A program made the position numbers and the translations under genes. The notes below the pieces were generated by a model. It ran no database searches. It was not told where the DNA came from and saw only the letters and a list, made by a program, of their open reading frames with translations. From Anaerolineales bacterium UBA3082 (lineage in GTDB: Bacteria > Chloroflexota > Anaerolineae > UBA7937): a stretch of 33,741 bases of DNA. Positions 22,477-30,519 of this stretch are shown in pieces. The first letter of the stretch is position 1; each line of letters begins with the position of its first letter. Where the stretch lies: positions 1-33,741 of the forward strand of contig DFBK01000003.1 in assembly GCA_002366595.1 (NCBI GenBank), given 5' to 3'.

Positions 22477-22485
22477 TTTTGAACC

Positions 22486-25332
22486 GTGGACAGGGAAGGG
22501 CTTAGCCTTAGCAAGGTCGCGCTTTTGTTAATCGTTCTTCTGGCTTTCCTCCTGCGTCTCTATCGGCTGGATCACCAAAGCCTTTGGTATGATGAGGGGT
22601 TCAGCGTCTATTTGGCCCGCATGAGCCTAAGCGAGATCACGGCCCGCACGGCATCGGATATTCACCCTCCTCTTTATTATCATCTGCTCCATCTATGGCT
22701 TGGTCCCTTCGGAGATAGTGAGTTCGTCCTCCGCTTCTTTTCTCTTCTCTTTGGCCTTCTCACCGTCCCCCTCATCTACGCTTTGGGGAGGAGGCTCCTG
22801 GGCATGGCTTCTGGTTTGCTGGCTGCTTTGCTTTTGGCTATTTCCCCCCTCTACCTCTGGTACTCTCAGGAGGCGAGGATGTATACCCTAGTCACCTTCC
22901 TCTGCCTCCTGTCGAGTTATCTTCTGCTCCGAGCCCTAGAGGAGAAGGTCGGCTTACTATGGGGAGGCTACATCTTGGTCAATGTCTTGGCTGTCTATTC
23001 CCATTTCTATGCTTTCTTTGTATTGGCCTTTCATTTGCTCTTCCTCTTGGTTTGGTGGGCTGTAAACCGGAAACGCGATGCGCTCTTGGCCGGGCTGCTC
23101 TCGCAAGGGGGCGTGGTGCTCGCCTATCTTCCTTGGAGCGGGTTCGTGCTTCGGCGGTACGCCGCCGATGTCAGTTATTGGAGAGGGGAGTTGGTCTTCA
23201 CCGAAGTCGTCCGCAAAACGCTCATCCTTTTCAGCACCGGCCACACGATCCTAGAGTCCAGGGCCCAGCCTATCGCCTTTGTCTATGGTGTCTTTATCCT
23301 TTTCGGCCTCGTCGCTATCGCCCTCCATAGGAGCAGTGGTCCAGCAAGAGAATGGTTTCCCCTTTTTGGCGGCCTTTTTTTGACTCTCTACCTCTTTATC
23401 CCCCTTTTGCTCCTCTTTCTTGTCTCTTATCAGCGGCCTAAGTTTCACCCTCGCTATTTGATGCTGGCTTCCCCGGCCTTCTTTCTGATAATCGCTGGGG
23501 GGATCGGTGCCTTGTGGGAGAAGGGGAGGCAGGGGGGCCATTGGGTCGCTTGCGCAATGGTCTCCCTTTTCTTCATCCTGGCCACCTCGGCCTATAGCGA
23601 CTTTAACGCCTATTTCGACATCAAGTTCACTAAGGACGATTTTCGCCGCGCAGCCCGCTACATTCAGACTCACATCCAGGATAACGAGGTGGTCATCCTC
23701 ACCTCTGGTCATCTCTTCCCCGTCTTCACCTACTACTACGACCAGGATAACTGGTACCCCATCCCAGATGAGCCTACCCTCTCTACGGAACGGGTTCTCA
23801 ACTATAGCGTAGCCGATGATTTGAACCGGATACTAGCGGGGAAGGAAGGGGCATGGCTCCTCCTCTGGCAAGACGAGGTAGTAGATCCCAACGGCTTTCT
23901 CACCATGATGCTTGGGGAGGAGGGGGAACTTCAACCCTTCGAAGGCGGTTTCTGGGGTCTGAAACTCTATCATTACGCCTTGCCGACCGAGGCGCGCTTC
24001 TCTAGCCAGCCCCGCATCGAATATCCGGTGAGCGTGAACTTCGGGGATGAGATCAGGCTCTTGGGGTATAGCCTGCCTGTCTCACGGGTTCTTGTGGGGG
24101 AAAAGGGGGCGAAGAGGGAAGTTGAGGTGACCCTCTACTGGCAGGGGTTGAAAGAGTTGGCGGAAGATTACAAGATCTCCCTTCGCCTTCGCGATGAGGA
24201 AGGCCACTACTGGGGGCGAGTGGATGCCCGGCCAGCCAGTTACTGGTACCCCACTATGCGGTGGCCTCCGGGCGAGGTACTCTTTGGTCAACACGCCATC
24301 GAGACGCTCCCCGGCACCCCCCCCGGCGGATATCGGTTAGAACTGAGCGTCTATACCGAGGAGGATCCCAGAGGCCTGGATATTTTAGACGAGAAAGGGA
24401 CGCCCCTGGGAAAAAGCCAGATCATCGGCATAGCCGAGGTTCCCGTATCAGAAGTGATTACCTCCTTTGACCAGGTAGAGGGGGAGATTCAGCATCCTCT
24501 TCAGGTGAACTTTGATAGCCTCGAACTTCTGGGCTACAACTGGGAGGAGAAGCCGGTCCAGCCGGGTGACACCATCAGTCTCACCCTTTTCTGGCGCGCT
24601 CTATCTGATGGGGCAAACGACTACACCTTTGTCCTTCAACTCATGGATGCCCAGAGTCAGTTAATGGAAAGCGGGCTCAGATACCGTCTGGGCACGGAGA
24701 CCTATCCCACCTCCCGTTGGCGGCCTGGTGAGGTGATAAGGGGTCAGTACGACTATACCATCCCCGCTTGGCCTTCGCAGCCCAGCCCTGGGAAGGCGGA
24801 GATGAGAGTGACCCTCCTTGACCGAAGGGGAGTTATCTTGGGCACCGCTCCTCTCTTTCCCCTTGAGGTTCAGGAAACGGAACGGCTCTTTGAGCCGCCC
24901 TCTCCGAAATATACTCTACCTGAGGGAAGCCTAGGGGGGATGGTTAGCCTGGTGGGTTATGACTTAACCGCGGATAGCGTGCGGTCCGGCGATAGTTTCA
25001 AACTCGTTCTCTACTGGCAGGCCCTGGCCCCTATGGATAGGTCCTACACGGTTTTTGCCCATCTCCTGGATAGCGGAAACCAGGTGCGGGCCCAGAAGGA
25101 CAGTCCCCCGCTGGGAGGAGCCAGACCCACCACCGGCTGGGTGCCTGGGGAGTTCATCATCGATGAGTACGAGTTGGTCGTGGAGGCCGACGCCCCGCCA
25201 GGGGGGTATCTCTTGGAGGTGGGCATGTATGATGCCTCTACCGGGGACAGGCTCCCGGCTTTGGATGTGGAAGGCAGGGTATTGGACAATCGCCTAGTTT
25301 TGCCCACTAAAATTCAGGTTGTGGCCCCCTAG
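22486..25332 (+). CDS. ArnT/PMT-like membrane glycosyltransferase with C-terminal beta repeats
   Basis: A 948-residue GT39/GT83-type protein that would transfer a sugar from a polyprenyl-phosphate donor outside the membrane. The catalytic first loop has WYDEGFSVY (near 34-42) and the second acidic-adjacent motif DIHPPLYY (58-65), as in ArnT-like enzymes. About ten transmembrane helices fill residues 8-375. A soluble part follows, and then three related beta-rich units of about 120-130 residues beginning near 515, 673 and 818. Each has a LLGY or LVGY strand, a GD or GE turn, a YWQ or FWR strand, a YPT-RW-PGE or TTGW-PGE motif and a closing GGYRLE-like strand. The start is GTG at 22486. No ribosome site is visible. 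The acceptor is unknown; neighbours suggest surface glycans. Confidence 0.85.
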   Translation: MDREGLSLSKVALLLIVLLAFLLRLYRLDHQSLWYDEGFSVYLARMSLSEITARTASDIHPPLYYHLLHLWLGPFGDSEFVLRFFSLLFGLLTVPLIYALGRRLLGMASGLLAALLLAISPLYLWYSQEARMYTLVTFLCLLSSYLLLRALEEKVGLLWGGYILVNVLAVYSHFYAFFVLAFHLLFLLVWWAVNRKRDALLAGLLSQGGVVLAYLPWSGFVLRRYAADVSYWRGELVFTEVVRKTLILFSTGHTILESRAQPIAFVYGVFILFGLVAIALHRSSGPAREWFPLFGGLFLTLYLFIPLLLLFLVSYQRPKFHPRYLMLASPAFFLIIAGGIGALWEKGRQGGHWVACAMVSLFFILATSAYSDFNAYFDIKFTKDDFRRAARYIQTHIQDNEVVILTSGHLFPVFTYYYDQDNWYPIPDEPTLSTERVLNYSVADDLNRILAGKEGAWLLLWQDEVVDPNGFLTMMLGEEGELQPFEGGFWGLKLYHYALPTEARFSSQPRIEYPVSVNFGDEIRLLGYSLPVSRVLVGEKGAKREVEVTLYWQGLKELAEDYKISLRLRDEEGHYWGRVDARPASYWYPTMRWPPGEVLFGQHAIETLPGTPPGGYRLELSVYTEEDPRGLDILDEKGTPLGKSQIIGIAEVPVSEVITSFDQVEGEIQHPLQVNFDSLELLGYNWEEKPVQPGDTISLTLFWRALSDGANDYTFVLQLMDAQSQLMESGLRYRLGTETYPTSRWRPGEVIRGQYDYTIPAWPSQPSPGKAEMRVTLLDRRGVILGTAPLFPLEVQETERLFEPPSPKYTLPEGSLGGMVSLVGYDLTADSVRSGDSFKLVLYWQALAPMDRSYTVFAHLLDSGNQVRAQKDSPPLGGARPTTGWVPGEFIIDEYELVVEADAPPGGYLLEVGMYDASTGDRLPALDVEGRVLDNRLVLPTKIQVVAP

Positions 25333-25354
25333 TTTGACTAGAGGGGGGCCTTTT
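25323..25354 (+). terminator. Intrinsic terminator overlapping the stop codon
   Basis: GGCCCCCTAGT (25323-25333) pairs with ACTA (25337-25340) and, after a short bulge, with the G-run and CC ending at 25350, around a TTG loop; TTTT follows at 25351-25354. The glycosyltransferase stop codon TAG (25330-25332) lies within the stem. Confidence 0.75.
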
Positions 25355-25380
25355 GATAGAGTTCTAAGAGGGAGGGTGCT

Positions 25381-26622
25381 TTGAAAACTCGCCTTTATCT
25401 CATCGGGATAGTGGTTGGCCTTCTACTGGTAGCGGTCGGTTGTATGAATCGTCCCCTTCTCTATGGGGTGGAGGTGGTCCCCCAAGTGATATCTCCCAAC
25501 GCCGATGGGGTGGACGATGTGACCCAGATCAACTATTCCATCTCCCGTCCCTTGCATCTGGATATCTATTTCGTAGATAGCCAGGGGGAAAAGTATTACT
25601 TCCGACAGGGGAACCGCCGCTCCCCCGGGGAGTACCAGGTCTACTTTGGAGGGACGATCGAGGGGCGTATGTTGGCTAACGGCGTCTATACCTATATCGT
25701 AGAGGTGACCGAGGATTCTACGGGGGTTACGGAGAGGGTGGAAGGGGAACTCACTATCAGCGGGGCCGACACCTCACCCCCCGAACTCTTGGAATTCACC
25801 GTCTTTCCCGATTCTTTTACCCCCAACCGAGACGGGATAGGGGATCGAGTGGCTATCAATTTTCGCCTCACGGAGGGAGCCGAGGTGGAGGTATATCTTC
25901 TCGACGCCGAGGGCCATAGGTACCCGGTGGGGGTACCCAAGTCGATGTGGGGGGTGGAGGAGGAGTCGGCTCCTCTAATCGGTCCTCATAAGGTGGAACT
26001 GGAGCCGGGCCTCATTGAGTACGACTACGATGGGGGCATCGATAGGGGGGCTCCTCCGCCGCCCGATGGAAGATACAGTGTGGTGGCCGTGGCCACCGAT
26101 GTGGCAGGGAACTCGGTCAGAGTGGAGGCTCCCCTCACCATCGAGGAGGGGGGTATCCCCCTGGCTGAGGTGAAGTTCGTGGAGTTCTGGCCCACCATAG
26201 TGCCCTTGGGGGAGGTTCTCTACTTCAAGGCCACCATAGAGAACGTGGGAGCGGTACCCATAAGAACCGAGGGGCCGCCCCCGGAAACTGTCTATCTGGC
26301 TAGCCAGAACTTCAATACCCTGGGGTATCACGAATCGGATGGCTCCTTCCGAGTGGGGGTGGATTTCGAGGGGAATAGTTTCGGGCGAAGGTATCCATAC
26401 CGTTGGCAGTTGGGCTATGGTGCCGAACTGGAGGCTCGGATCATTGATGGTCAACGCCACCTCTACCTTCTCCCCGGCCAGCGAGTGACGGTTACAGGCG
26501 GTATCATCATAGATGAGCCGCCACCCAGGACAGGTCCCCACTTCTGGGTGGGCTTGATTCACGAAGGGGTGCGGATCGTCAACGACTATCAACACCCTAC
26601 GGAGGTATCTATAGGTTTCTGA
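25381..26622 (+). CDS. Lipoprotein with FlgD-Ig-like domains
   Basis: A 413-residue predicted lipoprotein. The signal sequence MKTRLYLIGIVVGLLLVAVGC ends in a lipobox with Cys-21 or nearby. Two Ig-like units of the FlgD type follow, marked by ISPNADGVDDVTQINYSI (about 37-54) and FTPNRDGIGDRVAINFRL (about 146-163), each with a typical NADG/NRDG calcium-like loop. The C-terminal third has a different beta-rich fold (WPTIVPLGEVLYFKATIENVG), a CARDB-like arrangement. The start is TTG at 25381 with GGAGG five bases upstream. It sits between a terminator and two glycosyltransferases. A role in the cell surface or an S-layer-like coat is likely; the precise job is unknown. Confidence 0.78.
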   Translation: MKTRLYLIGIVVGLLLVAVGCMNRPLLYGVEVVPQVISPNADGVDDVTQINYSISRPLHLDIYFVDSQGEKYYFRQGNRRSPGEYQVYFGGTIEGRMLANGVYTYIVEVTEDSTGVTERVEGELTISGADTSPPELLEFTVFPDSFTPNRDGIGDRVAINFRLTEGAEVEVYLLDAEGHRYPVGVPKSMWGVEEESAPLIGPHKVELEPGLIEYDYDGGIDRGAPPPPDGRYSVVAVATDVAGNSVRVEAPLTIEEGGIPLAEVKFVEFWPTIVPLGEVLYFKATIENVGAVPIRTEGPPPETVYLASQNFNTLGYHESDGSFRVGVDFEGNSFGRRYPYRWQLGYGAELEARIIDGQRHLYLLPGQRVTVTGGIIIDEPPPRTGPHFWVGLIHEGVRIVNDYQHPTEVSIGF

Positions 26623-26623
26623 G

Positions 26624-27547
26624 ATGGATCTCTCTGTCATCATCGTCAGTCATAACACCAGGGAACTCCTGGCTCTCTGTCTCGATTCCCTCTTCGCTAA
26701 CCTCGCCTCCTCCGCCTTCGGATACGAGGTCATCGTGGTCGATAACGCCTCTAGGGATCGGACAGTGGAGATGGTGCTAAAGCGGTTTCCCCAGGTTCAA
26801 CTCCTGGCCAATGAGGAGAACCTGGGCTTCGCCGCCGCCAATAACCAAGGCCTCAAGGAAAGCGAAGGGGATTACCTCCTGCTCCTGAACCCCGATACCC
26901 TAGTTAGGGGCGAGGCCCTCCAACTTATGCTTCAAATCCTAGTTTCTCACCCCCGAGTGGGCATGGTGGGCCCCAAACTCCTCTACTCTGACGGCCGACT
27001 TCAACATTCCGCTTTCTCTTTCCCCACGCTCCCTATGATCTTCTTGGATTTCTTCCCCCTTAATCATCGCCTTATCAACTCCCGCCTCAACGGCCGCTAC
27101 CCAACAACCCTCTATGAGGCTGGTGAGCCGTTCCCGGTTGACCACCCCTTGGGGGCGGCGATGATGGTGCGCCGCGAGGCGGTAGACCAGGTGGGCCCCT
27201 TGGATGAGGGGTTCTTCATCTATTGTGAGGAGGTAGACTGGTGCATAAGGATGAAGAAGATGGGGTGGGAGATATTTTGCTTGCCAAAGGCGGAGATCAT
27301 CCACTATGTGGGCCAGAGCACGGGGCAATTTCGGGAAGCGATGTATGTGGAACTCCATAGGAGTCGATACCGGCTCTACGAGAAGCATTACGGTCCAGCC
27401 TTCAGGCTTATGGCCCGCCTCATCGTGGGGTTGGGGGTGCGATGGGAGATGTGGAAAGCCCACTGGGAGGCCCGTCAGGGTAGGGTCACAGAAGGGGAGT
27501 TGGAGAAGCGACTCGATGGCTACCGACGGGTATTGGAGTTGCCATGA
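26624..27547 (+). CDS. GT2 family glycosyltransferase (rhamnosyltransferase-like)
   Basis: A 307-residue GT-A fold enzyme that transfers a nucleotide-activated sugar in the cytosol. The N-terminus MDLSVIIVSHNTRELLALCL binds the nucleotide; GFAAANNQGLKESEGDYLLLLNPDT contains the metal-binding NPD (DXD-like). MGWEIFCLPKAEIIHYVGQST completes the WbbL/RfbF-like pattern, which is typical of dTDP-rhamnose transferases making surface polysaccharide. The C-terminus has an amphipathic helical region. ATG 26624 is one base after the previous stop and overlaps the next gene by four bases (ATGA), so it belongs with both neighbours. Sugar specificity cannot be read from the sequence. Confidence 0.9.
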   Translation: MDLSVIIVSHNTRELLALCLDSLFANLASSAFGYEVIVVDNASRDRTVEMVLKRFPQVQLLANEENLGFAAANNQGLKESEGDYLLLLNPDTLVRGEALQLMLQILVSHPRVGMVGPKLLYSDGRLQHSAFSFPTLPMIFLDFFPLNHRLINSRLNGRYPTTLYEAGEPFPVDHPLGAAMMVRREAVDQVGPLDEGFFIYCEEVDWCIRMKKMGWEIFCLPKAEIIHYVGQSTGQFREAMYVELHRSRYRLYEKHYGPAFRLMARLIVGLGVRWEMWKAHWEARQGRVTEGELEKRLDGYRRVLELP

Positions 27548-28299
27548 GTCCTCACCTCTCGGTCATCGTCCTCACCCGGAACGAGGAGAGGAACATCGTC
27601 GATTGCTTGCGGACTTTGAGTTGGGCTGATGAGGTTCTAGTCCTCGATTCTGGAAGTGAGGATGCCACGGTGGCTCTGGCTCGGGAGATGGGGGCGCGGG
27701 TGGAGACGCGCCCTTTTGATAACTTTCCCCGTCAGAGAAACGCCGCCTTGGAGTTGGCGCGGGGGGAGTGGGTCTTCTTCGTCGATGCCGATGAGCGGGC
27801 CACCGAGGAGTTGGCTCTCGAGGTTCGGAAGGCGATAGCAGAGGAAGAGGCGGACGGCTTCTGGGTGCCCCGCCGGAACTATATCTTCGGGAGGCTGATC
27901 CGCCATGCAGGGTGGTATCCCGATTACCAACTACGCCTCTTTCGTCGTCAGAAGGGGCGGTATGATGAGAGCCGGGAGGTTCACGAGTTGGTTATACTTG
28001 ATGGCCCCCAGGGGTATCTGGAAAACCCCCTCATCCATTACAACTACGAGGACATCGGCCAGTTCATCGAGAGGCAGAATAGGTATACGGAGATGGAAGC
28101 CGCCTACCTATATCGAGGAGGCGCCAGGGCCAAGGTGAGGAGTTTCATCCTTCAGCCCTGTCGGGAGTTCAGAAGAAGGTATATAACCCTACAAGGCTAT
28201 AAGGACGGGAGGCACGGCCTGCTCTTGAGCCTTCTCATGGCCTATTACGAGGGAGTGAAATACCTGAAACTTTGGCGGCTCCAGAGGAGAGGGCTTTGA
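27544..28299 (+). CDS. GT2 family glycosyltransferase (WaaE/KdtX-like)
   Basis: A 251-residue GT2 enzyme. Motifs are HLSVIVLTRNEERNIVDCLRTL at the N-terminus, VLDSGSEDATVALA, the metal-binding DADER in WVFFVDADERATEELA, and RHAGWYPDYQLRLFRRQKGRY with REVHEL. These form the pattern of LPS-core beta-glucosyltransferases (WaaE/KdtX) and of related enzymes that act on lipid-linked acceptors. It ends with a membrane-associating helical tail (HGLLLSLLMAYYEGVKYLKL). Translation is coupled to the preceding GT2 gene by an ATGA overlap. With 22486 and 26624 it forms a surface-glycan set. The specific substrate is unknown. Confidence 0.9.
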   Translation: MSPHLSVIVLTRNEERNIVDCLRTLSWADEVLVLDSGSEDATVALAREMGARVETRPFDNFPRQRNAALELARGEWVFFVDADERATEELALEVRKAIAEEEADGFWVPRRNYIFGRLIRHAGWYPDYQLRLFRRQKGRYDESREVHELVILDGPQGYLENPLIHYNYEDIGQFIERQNRYTEMEAAYLYRGGARAKVRSFILQPCREFRRRYITLQGYKDGRHGLLLSLLMAYYEGVKYLKLWRLQRRGL

Positions 28300-28326
28300 T
28301 TTTCGCAAGGCACTCATGGTGACAGT

Positions 28327-28355
28327 TTGGCTTATGCTAGCCTTTGTGGTATACT
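28327..28355 (+). promoter_or_regulatory. Promoter of the proteasome-like gene pair
   Basis: TTGGCT (28327-28332), 17 bases, TATACT (28350-28355), with TGG just before the -10 giving an extended -10. Transcription would begin near 28362, about 60 bases before the ATG at 28424, so the gene pair has its own promoter and is not just an extension of the glycosyltransferase operon. Confidence 0.55.
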
Positions 28356-28423
28356 GGAGTTGAGTTCGTATGTCGCCAAGTTAGCAGATATTGGCAGTTA
28401 CGGTGTGGGAGCAAGGAGGCAAT

Positions 28424-29248
28424 ATGTCACTTGGGATTGTCATCAAGGGGGCAGAGGGACTAGTGCTGGCAGCGGAAAGCCGGGTCACTATTGGCGCTCA
28501 ACCACCGCAGGGTCAACCGATTCATGTCAACTTTGACAATGCCACAAAGTTGCTCTCCTTTAGTTCACCAAACACAGCTGTTGGTGCTGTTACGTATGGC
28601 CAGGCGGCAGTAGGCTTGAGGACGCCGCACAGCTTCATGCCAGAATTCGAGGGTGGATTACCTCAGCAACGTCTTTCTGTTCATGAATTTGCAGAACATC
28701 TCAGCAATTTCTTCATGCAACAGTGGCAAACAACAATGCCATCCGACTATCCGGGGCCAAACATGACCTTTGTAGTAGCTGGATTCAACGAAGGTGAGCC
28801 CTATGGTAGGGTGTTCTTAATTGACATCCCACGTAATCCGGCTCCGGTCGAACAAAACCCAAACCCCGGAGAATTTGGAATAACTTGGGGAGGTCAACGC
28901 GAAATCGTTGATCGTCTCATCCAAGGGTTTGACCACAATCTGCCAGAGATCGTATCAAGCACTCTCAATCTTCAACCCCAGCAACTTCAGTCAGTAAAGG
29001 AAGCTCTCAACGTGCTACAAATGTCTATTCCGCTACCAGCCATGCCTCTGCAGGACTGTGTGGACCTTGCGGTCTTCTTCGTCAGAACGACCATAACTGC
29101 ACAAAGGTTGACAGTAGGAATTAGGGGTTGCGGCGGCCCGATTGACGTGGCAACTATTACAAGGCGAGGGGGGCTTAGATTCATTCAACGCAAGGCGATA
29201 GTTGGTGAACTGGGAATAGTCACTGAGGCTCGTGAAAGGAGGACCTGA
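28424..29248 (+). CDS. Proteasome-beta-like Ntn-hydrolase family protein with N-terminal serine
   Basis: A 274-residue protein. After Met removal the N-terminus SLGIVIKGAEGLVLAAESR lines up without gaps with proteasome beta subunits: Ser-1 at the catalytic Thr-1 position, Gly-11, Ala-15, Ala-16, Glu at the Asp-17 position, Ser-18, Arg-19, Thr-21 and Gly-23 all fall in register. A KLLS stretch, displaced by an eight-residue insertion, would supply the Lys-33 equivalent. TFVVAGFNEGEPYGRVFLID (115-134) resembles the central strand pair, FGITWGG (151-157) the Ser-129 loop and RGCGGPIDVATI (234-245) the last catalytic loop, where Cys replaces Ser-169 and the Asp-166 equivalent is lost. Start ATG 28424 follows AAGGAGG, which forces Ser to be residue 2. 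No AAA ATPase gene is near. An Anbu or other bacterial proteasome relative is possible. Base composition is more AT-rich than its neighbours. Confidence 0.65.
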   Translation: MSLGIVIKGAEGLVLAAESRVTIGAQPPQGQPIHVNFDNATKLLSFSSPNTAVGAVTYGQAAVGLRTPHSFMPEFEGGLPQQRLSVHEFAEHLSNFFMQQWQTTMPSDYPGPNMTFVVAGFNEGEPYGRVFLIDIPRNPAPVEQNPNPGEFGITWGGQREIVDRLIQGFDHNLPEIVSSTLNLQPQQLQSVKEALNVLQMSIPLPAMPLQDCVDLAVFFVRTTITAQRLTVGIRGCGGPIDVATITRRGGLRFIQRKAIVGELGIVTEARERRT

Positions 29249-29487
29249 TGGACCCCTTGAGGCCGATTGAGCCATTTGGCCAGATTCGCATGCCTCTCTT
29301 GTCTCGCGGCGAACTCACAGCGAATTACAGGGCATCAGATTGGGCCCGTCTAAGCGAATCCTGGAAAATTACAATGTACTGGACCCTTCCGGAAAGTGGA
29401 GAGCCAGTGGAAATGCCCAGCGTCACGCTTGATCTACGGACAGAGGACTTTCAGGTGTGTCAGGAGTTAACTCCTGACGCCGCCTAA
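29248..29487 (+). CDS. Small unknown protein coupled to the Ntn-hydrolase-like gene
   Basis: A 79-residue protein I do not recognise. Its ATG shares one base with the stop of the preceding gene (TGATG), so the two are almost certainly translated together and may act together. No signal peptide, transmembrane segment or cysteine pair is visible. The middle is Trp-rich (SDWARLSESWKITMYWTLP) and suggests a beta-rich fold. Its 3' end contains a perfect 20-bp palindrome. It is as AT-rich as its partner. It could be a subunit, substrate or inhibitor of the hydrolase, but this is conjecture from position only. Confidence 0.6.
   Translation: MDPLRPIEPFGQIRMPLLSRGELTANYRASDWARLSESWKITMYWTLPESGEPVEMPSVTLDLRTEDFQVCQELTPDAA
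29459..29478. repeat. Perfect 20-bp palindrome
   Basis: GTCAGGAGTTAACTCCTGAC is identical to its own reverse complement. As RNA it forms a hairpin that extends outward by one G-U and one G-C pair. It lies inside the last codons of the 79-residue gene and 15 bases before the convergent phosphatase stop, so it may end transcription in both directions or be a protein site. Confidence 0.6.
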
Positions 29488-29492
29488 ACACC

Positions 29493-29975
29493 TCAGCCCT
29501 TTTCTTGTCGCTCTAGGAGTTCGATTAGCCGGGGGTAGCCTTCTCGGAGGAGTTTCTCTATCGCATCAGCGCATTGGCGATAGAGTTCGAGGGAGTCGCT
29601 TCCGTAGGGGTCCTCTATATCCTGACTCTTGCCTGCCAATTCTCCCAGGAGATAGATTTTTTCCTTCGCCGGGGGAAACTCGAGGGCCAGGGCGTCCTTG
29701 TGGCCTAGGGTCATCACCACCACTAGGTCGGCCTCTTCCATGTCTTTTTGGGTCAGGCTGTGGGAGCGGTGAGAGGAGATGTCGACGCCCCGCTCGGCCA
29801 TCACTTCCACGGCTAAGGGGGCTGGGGGATGGTCCTCCACCGTCCAGGTACCCGCGGAGGTAACCTCATACTCCTTATGGCCATGGGCCTTAAGCAACTC
29901 TTTCATGAACCCCAGGGCCATGGGTGAACGGCAGAGGTTTCCGGTGCAGACAAAAAGGAGTCGTCCTTCACTCAC
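29493..29975 (-). CDS. Low-molecular-weight protein-tyrosine-phosphatase family
   Basis: A 160-residue phosphatase of the LMW-PTP/arsenate-reductase fold. The P-loop CTGNLCRS begins at Cys-10, the nucleophile; SAGTW and the general acid Asp-122 in DIEDPYG complete the active site. Bacterial members dephosphorylate protein tyrosine kinases that control exopolysaccharide, or arginine phosphate (YwlE type). Residue 14 is Leu, whereas YwlE has Thr and most protein-tyrosine types have Ile or Leu, so arginine phosphatase is less likely. The start is GTG at 29975, overlapping the stop of the HPF gene (GTGA). It is last in the minus-strand run. No partner kinase is in the window. Confidence 0.9.
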   Translation of the reverse strand: MSEGRLLFVCTGNLCRSPMALGFMKELLKAHGHKEYEVTSAGTWTVEDHPPAPLAVEVMAERGVDISSHRSHSLTQKDMEEADLVVVMTLGHKDALALEFPPAKEKIYLLGELAGKSQDIEDPYGSDSLELYRQCADAIEKLLREGYPRLIELLERQEKG

Positions 29976-30502
29976 GTTGGTTCCGGCTCGATGAGGCCGT
30001 AGTTACCATCTCTGCGCCGATAGAGGACGTTCACCTCCCCGGTGGTGGCGTTGAAGAAGACGAAGAAATCGTGACCCAAGAGTTCCATCTGCTCTATAGC
30101 CTCTTCCTCATCCATGGGCCTCACTGGAAAGTGCTTGGTTCTCACGATGTGAGGTGTCTCCTCTTCCTCAAGGAGAGGGAGCCCCTTTTCTGGCCCTCGG
30201 CCTCGGCGATACCTCTTCTCCTTATACCGTATTATCTGGCGGTGGATCTTGTCCAGGGCGGCATCGACGGAGGCGAAGATATCGGAGGATCTCTCTTCGC
30301 TGCGCAGGATAGCCCCCTTGCTTCGGAGAGTGATCTGGGCCACTTGGCTGTGCTTGGCGTCTTTTGTGCCCTCGACGGTCAGTTCCACTCTCGCCTCGCT
30401 GATGGAGGGAAGGTAGCGATCTAGTTTTTTGACCTTCTTCTCCACATATTTTCGCAACACATCGCCGACCTCCATATTCTTGCCGGTGATAATGATGTTC
30501 AT
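29972..30502 (-). CDS. hpf: Long-form ribosome hibernation promoting factor
   Basis: A 176-residue HPF. Its N-terminal S30AE domain (about 1-100: MNIIITGKNMEVGDVLRKYV, KVKKLDRYLP, ARVELTVEGTKD) binds the 30S decoding centre, and a linker with REKEK-like basic residues leads to a C-terminal dimerisation domain (IVRTKHFPVRPMDEEEAIEQMELLGHDFFVFFNATTG). The long form pairs two ribosomes into 100S particles. The start is ATG at 30502 with AGGAG upstream. The frame stays open to 30589, but the upstream part would overlap the comF-like gene and is not family-like. It lies between comF-like and phosphatase genes on one strand. Confidence 0.94.
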   Translation of the reverse strand: MNIIITGKNMEVGDVLRKYVEKKVKKLDRYLPSISEARVELTVEGTKDAKHSQVAQITLRSKGAILRSEERSSDIFASVDAALDKIHRQIIRYKEKRYRRGRGPEKGLPLLEEEETPHIVRTKHFPVRPMDEEEAIEQMELLGHDFFVFFNATTGEVNVLYRRRDGNYGLIEPEPT

Positions 30503-30519
30503 CTTAGAATCCCTTTCTC

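Noticed and set aside
29493..29975. YwlE-type arginine phosphatase
   Set aside because: The P-loop residue that defines YwlE as Thr is Leu here, so the general low-molecular-weight phosphatase call is safer.
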